From NCBI RefSeq assembly GCF_010206195.1, contig NZ_VIQT01000016.1, forward strand, positions 124,001-188,000: a stretch of 64,000 bases of DNA, given 5' to 3'. The DNA comes from Anaerotruncus colihominis (GTDB taxonomy: Bacteria; Bacillota; Clostridia; Oscillospirales; Ruminococcaceae). Every line of letters starts with the position of its first letter. The stretch's first letter is position 1. Below the pieces are notes generated by a model. The model was given only the letters and a program-made list of their open reading frames with translations, searched no databases and was not told the origin of the DNA. Positions 43,984-51,738 of the stretch are shown here, piece by piece. Position numbers and translations under genes: made by a program.

Positions 43984-44025
43984 CCGGGGGTGCAATCCCA
44001 ATTTTTCAGATGGGAAGTGAATCGT

Positions 44026-45537
44026 TTGGCACAGAATAGCGACTACATATTGCAGCTGCGAAATGTTACAAAGTCCTTCGCGCTGGTGAACGTGCTGAAA
44101 AACATCACCCTCAGCCTGCGCCGCGGCAGCATCCTCGGCCTTGTGGGGGAGAACGGCGCCGGCAAGTCGACGCTGATGAATATCCTCGGCGGCGTCTACC
44201 GGCGTGACGGCGGCGAAATCCTGCTTGACGGCGATCCCTTCGAACCGGCCGACCCCAAGACCTCGCAGGCGGCGGGTATCGCTTTCATCCACCAGGAGCT
44301 TAACCTTTTCACCAATCTCAGCGTGGCGGAAAACCTCTTTATCACCGACATGCCCCACGCGGGTGGCGCTGTTGATTTTCGAAGGATGAAGGCGGTTACG
44401 CGTGAGAAACTCGACCAGCTTGACATCGACGGCATAGACCCCGATACGATTGTCGGCACGCTGCCCATGGGCCAGCGGCAGCTTGTTGAGATCACCAAGG
44501 CGATCATGCACGACGCGCGCATCATCATTCTCGACGAGCCAACCACCTCCCTGTCCAACAAGGAGAAAGAGAAGCTCTTTCGCATCATGCATGACCTGCG
44601 GGAGCAGGGAAAGTCGATCATCTTCATCTCCCACATCCTCGAGGACGTTTTCGCCCATTGCGACGAGATCTCTGTGCTGCGCGACGGCGAGATCATCACC
44701 CAGGATGTGATCGGCAACCTCAATCAACACAACGTCATCCGTATGATGGTCGGCCGGGAGCTCAACAAGATATACCCCACAATCGAAAAGGAGATCGGGG
44801 ACGTCGTATTTGAAGCGCGGGATATCCGGCAGGAGGGCCGATTCGAGGGGGTCGGCGTCAGCCTGCGGGAGGGGGAGATCGTCGGCCTGTTCGGGTTGAT
44901 GGGCGCGGGGCGTACTGAATTTCTGCGCTGCATCTTCGGAGTGGACCCCATGGACGGCGGGGAGATCACCTTCCGCGGCAAGGCCATTTCCCCGGTGACG
45001 CCCGAGAACTGTATCAAGAACAACATGGCTTTCATCACCGAGAACCGCCGCGAGGAGGGCCTGCTGCTGCCCAAGACGGTCAAGGAGAATACCGTCATGG
45101 CAAGCCTCCAGGAGCTGGGGCGGCGCTGGTTCGGCTTTCTCGATTTCGGGCGCGAGCAGGCGATGACCGCACAGACCGTCAAGGAGCTCAACGTCAAGAC
45201 GTTCGATCCCGCCAAACAGGCGGCTGTCAACCTGTCGGGCGGCAACCAGCAGAAGGTGGTGTTCGGCAAGTGGGTTCTGCGCAAGCCCAATGTCTTTTTG
45301 CTTGACGAGCCGACGCGCGGCGTCGACGTGGGCGCAAAGTATGAGATCTACAGCATCATCAACGATTTGGCAAAGAACAAATCCACCGTTCTGATGGTTT
45401 CCTCCGAGATGGAGGAACTGATGGGTATGTGCGACCGTATCCTCGTCATGAGCCACAACCGCGTCACCGGCGAGTTCCTCAAGGGGGACTATTGCCAGGA
45501 GCGGATCATGACGGCCGCGATAGGAGGAGGTATCTAA
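44026..45537 (+). CDS. Ribose-type ABC importer ATPase with two ATP-binding domains
   Basis: About 503 residues with two fused ATPase domains, as in RbsA. The first has Walker A GENGAGKSTLMN and Walker B ARIIILDEPTTSL. The second has the degenerate Walker A GLMGAGRTEFL and the signature NLSGGNQQKVV with LLDEPTRGVDVG. The start is inferred as TTG 44026, nine bases after GGGAAG; GTG 43990 is an alternative. The stop overlaps the next ATG (TAATG). Confidence 0.94.
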   Translation: MAQNSDYILQLRNVTKSFALVNVLKNITLSLRRGSILGLVGENGAGKSTLMNILGGVYRRDGGEILLDGDPFEPADPKTSQAAGIAFIHQELNLFTNLSVAENLFITDMPHAGGAVDFRRMKAVTREKLDQLDIDGIDPDTIVGTLPMGQRQLVEITKAIMHDARIIILDEPTTSLSNKEKEKLFRIMHDLREQGKSIIFISHILEDVFAHCDEISVLRDGEIITQDVIGNLNQHNVIRMMVGRELNKIYPTIEKEIGDVVFEARDIRQEGRFEGVGVSLREGEIVGLFGLMGAGRTEFLRCIFGVDPMDGGEITFRGKAISPVTPENCIKNNMAFITENRREEGLLLPKTVKENTVMASLQELGRRWFGFLDFGREQAMTAQTVKELNVKTFDPAKQAAVNLSGGNQQKVVFGKWVLRKPNVFLLDEPTRGVDVGAKYEIYSIINDLAKNKSTVLMVSSEMEELMGMCDRILVMSHNRVTGEFLKGDYCQERIMTAAIGGGI

Positions 45538-46529
45538 TGAGCGCGACAACTGCTGGCGCCGGCGCCAAGCCCGCCGGGAACGTCAAAAAGAGATTCATTG
45601 GCCTGTTCTGCAACTACGGCCTCTACATCATATTTCTGCTTGTTATCGTCTACTTTGCCAGCCGGTCGGCACAGTTTTTGACGGTCAAGAACGCCATAAC
45701 CATTGTGCAGCTCGCCTCCGCGCTGGGCATCGCCACGGTCGGCATGTTTTTCGTGCTGATCACCGGCGGCATCGACATCTCAGTGGCGTCCAACATGTAC
45801 TTCTCCGCCCTGATGGGCAGCTACCTGCTCAACCGTTTCAATGTCCCCATCCTCGTATCGTTCGTGGTAGCGGTGCTCTGCGGCGCCTTCATCGGCACGA
45901 TCAACGGGATTTTTGTCGCCAGGTTTAAGATGGTGCCCTTCATCACCACTCTGGCAACCATGAGCATTGCGCGCGGCTTCGGCCTCATCATCTCCGACCA
46001 GAAGATGGTGATACTCAACGAGCAAGGCTTCAAGGTGGCAAATACCCGCCTGTTCGGCGTACCGGTCATGGCCTTTGTATTCCTCATCACGGTTGCAATC
46101 GGGCATTTCGTGTTCACGCGTACCCAGTTCGGCCGCCAGCTCTTCGCCTGCGGCAACAACCTCACCGGCGCTAACAGGATCGGCATCAACGGCCCCCGTA
46201 CCGTCTTTATCGCCTACCTTGTGTGCGGCTGTCTGGCGGGGCTGGCAGGCATGGTGAACGCCTGCAATCTCACCTCCATCACCCAGAACTTTGCGATTGG
46301 GGACGAGTTCGTCGTCATCTCGTCGGCGGTGGTGGGCGGCGCGAGCCTTTTCGGCGGCAAGGGCAAGGTGTTCCCCGGCGCGCTGATCGGCATCATCATG
46401 ATTCAGGTTATCATCAATGGTCTCACCATCACCAACGCCTCCCCCTATGCCTACACCGTTGTCCGCGGCGTCATCATCTTCATCGCGGTCATGGTGGACA
46501 GCATTAAATTCAGTGGAGAAATCCGATAG
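45537..46529 (+). CDS. Ribose-type ABC importer permease (second)
   Basis: 330 residues. RbsC-type motifs include ITGGIDISVASNMYFSALMG and VVGGASLFGGKGKVFPGALIG. Having two different permeases suggests a heterodimeric channel. The ATG at 45537 overlaps the ATPase stop by one base and has AGGAGG before it. The DeoR gene follows after a palindromic spacer. Confidence 0.93.
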   Translation: MSATTAGAGAKPAGNVKKRFIGLFCNYGLYIIFLLVIVYFASRSAQFLTVKNAITIVQLASALGIATVGMFFVLITGGIDISVASNMYFSALMGSYLLNRFNVPILVSFVVAVLCGAFIGTINGIFVARFKMVPFITTLATMSIARGFGLIISDQKMVILNEQGFKVANTRLFGVPVMAFVFLITVAIGHFVFTRTQFGRQLFACGNNLTGANRIGINGPRTVFIAYLVCGCLAGLAGMVNACNLTSITQNFAIGDEFVVISSAVVGGASLFGGKGKVFPGALIGIIMIQVIINGLTITNASPYAYTVVRGVIIFIAVMVDSIKFSGEIR

Positions 46530-46550
46530 TTCCGATTGCGCCCCAATCGA

Positions 46551-46582
46551 AAATATTGTATATTTAAAGATACAATATTTTC
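46551..46582. promoter_or_regulatory. Palindrome before the DeoR gene (operator or terminator)
   Basis: AAAATATTGTAT (46551-46562) and ATACAATATTTT (46571-46582) are exact complements around an 8-base loop. It could bind the DeoR protein encoded 31 bases downstream, or end the importer transcript. Confidence 0.6.
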
Positions 46583-46612
46583 CGAAAAATAAAAATTGTC
46601 GGGGGTAGCAAG

Positions 46613-47389
46613 ATGTACAACATCGAACGAAAGGCGTTGATCGTCAGCCTTCTGAAGAAGGACAGTAAGGTGAGCGTAAACCAGCTCGCGCAGATGCTGG
46701 AGATTTCAAAGGAGACGGTGCGCCGCGACCTGCGGGAGCTTGAGCAGGAGGGCCTGATCCAGCGCACCCACGGGGGAGCGGTGTTGGAAACATCCGGTGG
46801 CAACACCTCCGAGTACCCCTTTAAGATGCGGGAAATCCAGAATTACGAGGAGAAGGCGAAGATCTGCAAGGCGGCTGCGCAGCTCATCGAGGACGGCGAC
46901 ACGATCTTCATCGACAACAGTTCCACGACCATCAGCCTGATCAAAAACATCAACCCGGCGTACCAGGTGACGGTCATCACCAACTCTATCAAGCTGCTGA
47001 TCGAGTCGGTCAACGTCAACAATCCCAATCTGGTCATGATCTCGCTTGGGGGGATCTTCCGTGCGAAGAACCTATCGCTGACGGGGATACTGGCCAACGA
47101 ATGGGTGCACAATTTCCGGCCGAACAAGGCGTTTCTGTCCTGCCGCGCCATCCGTCCCGAGTCGGGCTTCACCGATGGGAGCATTTACGAGGTGGACACC
47201 AAGCGGGCGATGATCGACAATGCGCAGCACGTCTACGTTCTGGCCGACCACTCAAAATTTCATGAACAGGGCGCGGTGTATCTGACCGACTTCTCCAAGG
47301 TGGAACTTGTCATCACCGACGATGGCGCGGACGAGGAAAGCCTGCGGATGCTTGGCCTCAGGGGGGTAAAAACGCACGTCGCGTGCTAG
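46613..47389 (+). CDS. DeoR family transcriptional regulator
   Basis: 258 residues. The N-terminal winged helix has the DeoR signature VSVNQLAQMLEISKETVRRDL and RTHGGAV. The C-terminal part is the sugar-phosphate-sensing domain (DGDTIFIDNSSTT; LTGILANEW; SGFTDGSIYEVDTKRAMI). Such proteins repress sugar operons until a phosphorylated intermediate binds. ATG 46613 has only a weak GGGGG site. It probably controls both divergent sugar operons. Confidence 0.93.
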   Translation: MYNIERKALIVSLLKKDSKVSVNQLAQMLEISKETVRRDLRELEQEGLIQRTHGGAVLETSGGNTSEYPFKMREIQNYEEKAKICKAAAQLIEDGDTIFIDNSSTTISLIKNINPAYQVTVITNSIKLLIESVNVNNPNLVMISLGGIFRAKNLSLTGILANEWVHNFRPNKAFLSCRAIRPESGFTDGSIYEVDTKRAMIDNAQHVYVLADHSKFHEQGAVYLTDFSKVELVITDDGADEESLRMLGLRGVKTHVAC

Positions 47390-47437
47390 CGTGGAGCGGC
47401 CTTTCGGGGAGTCGCGGCCGGCGCCCGGGAGGGTAAT

Positions 47438-48919
47438 GTGAAAGCGATCGCGTTTGATCTGGGCGCGTCGAGCGGCAAGATGCTGCTGGGCGAATTTGAC
47501 GGGGAAACCCTGTCCGCCCGTACGGTTCACCGGTTTGAAAACCGGCAGATCAGCCTCGGCGGGGACCTTTACTGGAACCTGCTGGGTATCTATGAAAACC
47601 TCACGGAGGGCATCCGCCGGGCGTGCGCGCTCGGGCGGGACGTGGTTAGCGTGGGGCTGGACACCTATTCCAATGATTTCGCCTTCGTTGGCCCGCGCGG
47701 AGACGTTGTGTCGCAGATGCGCTGCTACCGCGACCCCCGCGCCGCCCGCTGTGCCGAGGGCATCTACGCCAAAATTTCCCGGCGGGAGCTGCACATGCTG
47801 ACGGGCAACCAGAACGCCCTTTTTAACACGGTCATGCAGCTCGCCGCGATGGCCGAAGAGGGAGAACGTTACCTTTTCTCGGAGGGCAATACGATGCTGC
47901 TTCTCCCGGATCTGCTCGGCTACCTGCTCACTGGGGAGAAGCGGTCGGAGTACACGATCTCATCGGTCACACAGATGTTCGACTACCGTACAGGAGGCTG
48001 GTCTGAGGAAATCCTTGGCCGGTTTGGTATTCCGCGCACAATCCTTCCCCCCATCACGCCCTCCGGCGCCGTGCTGGGGCGGTTCACGGCCCGCGCGGCC
48101 GCGGACTTCGGGACGCCCGCGATGGATGTTGTATCGGTGTGCGAGCATGACACCGCTTCCGCGGTAGCCGCGCTGCCCACCAACCGGACGGACGTCGCTT
48201 TTATCAGCAGCGGCACATGGTCGCTCGTCGGCGTCGAGCTTGACGAACCGGTGGTCAGCGACGAGACGTTCCGTTACAACTTTGCGCTTGAGGGGGGCGT
48301 GGACGGACGTTACCGCCTGCTCAAAAACGTCATGGGCCTGTGGCTTGCGCAGGAATGCCGTCTCGACTGGCGGCGGCGGGGGGAGGAGTACGGCTACGAC
48401 GATCTCGAACGGCTTGCCCGCGCTGGGTCCCCCTTCCGCAGCCTGATCGACCCTGACGACGGACGCTTCTATGAGCCGGGGGAGATGACCAGCAAGATCG
48501 CACGTTACTGCGCCGACACCGGCCAGCCAGTCCCCGAGACGCCTGGCCAGTTCATCCGCTGTATCGACGAGAGCCTCGCGCTTAAATACCGCTGGACGCT
48601 TGTCAGGCTCGAACGCATCATCGGCAGGCCGCTGCGGGCCATCCATATCCTGGGCGGCGGCAGCCGCGATGGCCTGCTTGACCAGTATACCGCCGACGCG
48701 TGCGGCCGCCCGGTCTACGCCGGACCGGACGAGGCGGCGCTCACCGGCAACCTGCTCCTGCAACTCCGGGCGTATGGGGAGGTTTCGAGTCTCGCGCAGG
48801 CGCGTGAGCTGTCCGCCCGCTCGTGCAGGATCACGACTTACGAGCCGCGCAGCGGTACGGCGTGGGACGACGCCTACGGGCGCTTCCTGGCCCTGCTCGG
48901 AAAGACCGGCGGGGCGTGA
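47438..48919 (+). CDS. FGGY family carbohydrate kinase, rhamnulokinase-like
   Basis: 493 residues. The phosphate-binding start is AFDLGASSGKMLLGEF. The catalytic Asp is in VCEHDTASAVAALP, and the ATP-binding motif GGGSRDGLLDQYTADA lies near the C-terminus. The overall pattern (LDTYSNDFAF; LPDLLGYLLTG; FISSGTWSLVG) resembles RhaB. It would phosphorylate a ketose, giving the substrate of the class II aldolase in the same operon. The start is GTG 47438 after GGGAGGG. Confidence 0.9.
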   Translation: MKAIAFDLGASSGKMLLGEFDGETLSARTVHRFENRQISLGGDLYWNLLGIYENLTEGIRRACALGRDVVSVGLDTYSNDFAFVGPRGDVVSQMRCYRDPRAARCAEGIYAKISRRELHMLTGNQNALFNTVMQLAAMAEEGERYLFSEGNTMLLLPDLLGYLLTGEKRSEYTISSVTQMFDYRTGGWSEEILGRFGIPRTILPPITPSGAVLGRFTARAAADFGTPAMDVVSVCEHDTASAVAALPTNRTDVAFISSGTWSLVGVELDEPVVSDETFRYNFALEGGVDGRYRLLKNVMGLWLAQECRLDWRRRGEEYGYDDLERLARAGSPFRSLIDPDDGRFYEPGEMTSKIARYCADTGQPVPETPGQFIRCIDESLALKYRWTLVRLERIIGRPLRAIHILGGGSRDGLLDQYTADACGRPVYAGPDEAALTGNLLLQLRAYGEVSSLAQARELSARSCRITTYEPRSGTAWDDAYGRFLALLGKTGGA

Positions 48920-48987
48920 GGGAGAATGGTCCTGTATTTCGTGGAGGAAGATATGCCAAAATTCAATTGAGAAAGAGGTCATACGCT

Positions 48988-49965
48988 ATGGGTAAACTCA
49001 AGTTTGCATGTATCACCGGTTCGATGGGGAACCGCTGCGACCGCTTCATGAGCTGCGGCTATAAGGAGGAGATCAGCGGCGACGAGAAGATCAAAGGGCT
49101 TGCGGAGACAGGCGTGCTGGAGGCGGTCGAGCTCTGCTACGACGTCGATGGTTGCGAGAGCGACGCCGCCGTAGTCAAGGCGCGGTGCGAGAAATACGGC
49201 GTCAAGGTGTCGGGCGTCAACGCCCCCGTTACCGGTGAGAAGGCTTTCAAATTTGGATCCCTCACCAACACCGACTCCGAGATACGCAAGCGCGCCATTC
49301 GGTACTGTAAGGACTCGGTCGACTTCGCCGTCGCGGTCGGTGGAGAGTTTGTCAATGTGTGGATGGGGCAGGATGGTTTCGATTACGTATTCCAGACCGA
49401 CTACACCCGTCAGTGGAACCTGCTGGTGGAAGCGGTGCGCGAAATCTGCGACTACAACCCCGCTATGAAGATCGCGCTCGAATTCAAGCCGCGTGAGCCG
49501 CGCAACCGCTGCATCCTCGACAGCGCCGGCACCACCCTGCTGCTTGCCAAGGATGTCGGCCGCCCCAATGTCGGCCTCACCGTTGATTTCGGCCATGTGT
49601 TCCAGAGCCAGGGCAACATCGCCCAGGTGATCGAGATGTGCGCCAATCACGGCATGCTCTATAACCTCCACGTCAACGACAACTACGGCGCTTGGGACGA
49701 CGACATGATCCTCGGGTCGGTGCGTTATGCCGAATATATTGAACTTTGTTATTCGCTGCGCAAGATCGGCTACGAAGGCTGGACATCGGTCGATATCTTC
49801 CCCTTCCGCGAGCCTGCTTTCCGCGCCGCCGAGGAGAGCATCCGCTACATGAAGCTGTTCGATGAAGCTGTTGACAGGATCGGTTTCGATAAGCTGACCG
49901 CCTGCATCAACGGAACCGATGCCACCGAGGCGATGCGCCTTATGCGCGAGGCTGTGTTCAAATAA
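48988..49965 (+). CDS. Xylose-isomerase-like TIM-barrel sugar isomerase/epimerase
   Basis: 325 residues. The fold is the AP-endonuclease-2 type TIM barrel. Candidate metal ligands appear in KIALEFKPRE (Glu), LTVDFGHV (Asp/His), YNLHVNDNYG (His, Asp) and GWTSVDIFPF (Asp). Relatives are ketose 3-epimerases and L-rhamnose or hydroxypyruvate isomerases. ATG 48988 follows AAAGAGG. Placed after the FGGY kinase, it probably supplies the ketose that is phosphorylated. Confidence 0.85.
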   Translation: MGKLKFACITGSMGNRCDRFMSCGYKEEISGDEKIKGLAETGVLEAVELCYDVDGCESDAAVVKARCEKYGVKVSGVNAPVTGEKAFKFGSLTNTDSEIRKRAIRYCKDSVDFAVAVGGEFVNVWMGQDGFDYVFQTDYTRQWNLLVEAVREICDYNPAMKIALEFKPREPRNRCILDSAGTTLLLAKDVGRPNVGLTVDFGHVFQSQGNIAQVIEMCANHGMLYNLHVNDNYGAWDDDMILGSVRYAEYIELCYSLRKIGYEGWTSVDIFPFREPAFRAAEESIRYMKLFDEAVDRIGFDKLTACINGTDATEAMRLMREAVFK

Positions 49966-50054
49966 TCTGATCCGGAGGCTCGCCGCATTCCCGCGGCGAG
50001 CCTCCGGCGTCTCCGCGCGACAGCCGCGCGGGATGTGTGGAAGGAGCGTTTTTG

Positions 50055-51146
50055 ATGCAAAGAGAACTGGAGGAAAAGCTGGCGCGGGTGCGCGGCTTTT
50101 TAGAGGCGCAGGGCTGCGGAGCGGCGCTGTTCACAACCAACGACAACTTCGGTTGGATTAGCTGCGGCCGGTCGGCCTACGTCGACCAGGGTACCGGCAG
50201 CGCGGTAGCGAAGGTGATTGTCACGATGGATAAGCTGTATGCGGCCTGCTGCTCGAGCGAGCAGTACCGCATCATGGAGGAGGAGTTGACGGGCGGCGGG
50301 TTTGAACTGGTGGATTACCGCTGGCACGAGGACGAGGCGCAGCGGATCGGGGAACTGCTCGCGGGGCGCAGAACCGTTTCCGATTCAGGCGCTTTCGGCA
50401 CTGAAAACCGCGCCGCAGACCTGCAGCGCCTGCGCTACCGCCTTACGCCCGAGGAGGCCGCGCGTTATCGGGAGATAGGCCCCGAGGCGGCGGGCATCGT
50501 CGAGCGGTGCTGCCGTGAAATCCGCTTGGGGGAGAGCGAGCGGGAAATCGCCGGCCGCGCGTCTGCCGCGTTGACGGCGGCGGGCTATCTGCTGCCCGTC
50601 TGCCTGGTGGCGGCGGACGAACGCCTCACGCGCTACCGCCATCCAATCCCCAAGGATGTCCGCGTGGAACGCTGCGCGATGCTGGCTGTGTGCGCGCAGA
50701 AGTACGGGCTGACCGTCTCCCTCAGCCGAATCGTCAGCTTCGGCCCGCCCGACAGCGACCGAAGCAGGCGTTACGAGGCGCTGTTGCGCATCGACGCGGG
50801 CTACATCCGCGACACCGTGTCCGGTGCGCGTGCAGGGGACATCGTGCGGCGTGGCCGTATCGCCTACGAGGAGGCCGGCTACGGCGAGGATTTCCACCTA
50901 CACCACCAGGGCGGTGCGCTTGGCTACGCTACGCGCGACTACTGTGCCGGAGAGACGTGCGTTGAGACGGTGCAGCCTTGTCAGGCGTTCTCGTGGAACC
51001 CGACGATCGCGGGTGTCAAACTGGAGGACACCTATCTGATCGAGGGAGACCGGCGGGAGATCATCACCCAGACGGGGAGCTGGCCGCTCCGTGAAGTGAT
51101 ATTGGACGGCGTCTCCATCAAGCGCCCGCTGATCCTTGAATTATGA
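50055..51146 (+). CDS. M24 'pita-bread' family protein, probably lacking metal ligands (first copy)
   Basis: 363 residues. An N-terminal creatinase-like domain is followed by an M24 aminopeptidase-P/creatinase fold. At the place of the DxG...SD metal motif I read MLAVCAQKYGLTVSLSRIV, with neither Asp. The HGxGH region is HLHHQGGALG, the first Glu is replaced in AFSWNPTIAG, and only KLEDTYLI keeps its Glu. So classic two-metal peptidase activity is doubtful. It ends the sugar importer operon. ATG 50055 follows GGAAGGAG. A second such gene is at 60691. The alignment was done by eye. Confidence 0.8.
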   Translation: MQRELEEKLARVRGFLEAQGCGAALFTTNDNFGWISCGRSAYVDQGTGSAVAKVIVTMDKLYAACCSSEQYRIMEEELTGGGFELVDYRWHEDEAQRIGELLAGRRTVSDSGAFGTENRAADLQRLRYRLTPEEAARYREIGPEAAGIVERCCREIRLGESEREIAGRASAALTAAGYLLPVCLVAADERLTRYRHPIPKDVRVERCAMLAVCAQKYGLTVSLSRIVSFGPPDSDRSRRYEALLRIDAGYIRDTVSGARAGDIVRRGRIAYEEAGYGEDFHLHHQGGALGYATRDYCAGETCVETVQPCQAFSWNPTIAGVKLEDTYLIEGDRREIITQTGSWPLREVILDGVSIKRPLILEL

Positions 51147-51253
51147 TCCGCCGTCCAATGGTGTACAGGGGATCCTCGGAGTCGAATTGATTGCCGAAAG
51201 ACAACAAGATACAACTGAATAAACTGTTTTCCGCGGAGAAACGCCAATCACAT

Positions 51254-51282
51254 CTGTCTACGGCGTTCCTCGCTGTAGACAG
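51254..51282. repeat. Inverted repeat near the element boundary
   Basis: CTGTCTAC (51254-51261) and GTAGACAG (51275-51282), with partly complementary GCG/CGC inside. It could be a terminator stem or a recombinase-related site. Confidence 0.35.
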
Positions 51283-51341
51283 GCAAGCAGGGGCGTTTTC
51301 CCGCATATCCTTTACTATTTCAATGGAAAGGGGATCTAACA

Positions 51342-51485
51342 ATGAGAAAACGTCAGCTGCAAATCACCTGCCGCTTTGGAAAGGAGGATGCGGGCGAGCT
51401 TTTGTTCCGCTCGTTTCTACTGTTTCTCCACCGAGAGATGGCACTTTGTACGACGGAGACTTTAAACGGATCTGCCGGAAGGTAA
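51342..51485 (+). CDS. Small ORF, 47 residues, linked to recombinase remnant
   Basis: It starts MRKRQLQITCRFGKEDAG, is preceded by AAGGGG, and is basic at the start and hydrophobic in the middle (LLFRSFLLFLHRE). I do not recognise a family. Its 3' end overlaps the recombinase remnant in another frame, so its tail may be a junction product. It could be an accessory protein of a lost mobile element or not be expressed. Confidence 0.4.
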   Translation: MRKRQLQITCRFGKEDAGELLFRSFLLFLHREMALCTTETLNGSAGR

Positions 51486-51594
51486 AAGCCAGCCGCAATT
51501 TATTGGAACAGGCGAGTAGAGCTGACCGGGAACAAGCGAATGATCATCCGGTTCCGATTCCGGCAATCGGAAGAGTGGGATAAAACCGGATAAA
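51432..51594 (+). pseudogene. C-terminal remnant of a second serine recombinase
   Basis: One frame reads YDGDFKRICRKVKASRNLLEQ, matching ADFQRVYRKVKADRTALEQ of the intact recombinase. After a frame shift and deletion, VELTGNKRMIIRFRFRQ matches VELTEEKEVILHFRFRE, ending at TAA 51592-51594. The order and orientation show a collapsed recombinase tail pointing opposite to the intact gene. Confidence 0.75.
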
Positions 51595-51738
51595 GCCAAA
51601 GTTGTGCTGTTGACAGGCGGCACATTTTTCAAAGCTCTGCCGCTTACATTAACTGGGGCGCTATGTACCGCGGCGGCGCTATTGTAAACGATTTTTCCTC
51701 CAAAGAAATGCGCCGTACATAGGCGCAGGGTCCTGCAA
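51595..51738. other. Gap between recombinase remnant and intact recombinase
   Basis: About 145 bases. A + strand frame of 26 codons (AYINWGAMYRGGAIVNDF onward) ends at TAG 51719-51721. I cannot assign it; it may be another gene scrap. Confidence 0.3.

Noticed and set aside
43390-45549. A ~719-codon open frame on the - strand opposite the importer ATPase and permease genes
   Set aside because: It is antisense to clear RbsA/RbsC-type genes with ribosome sites and motifs. Its protein has no recognisable domain, and such frames are common in GC-rich coding DNA.
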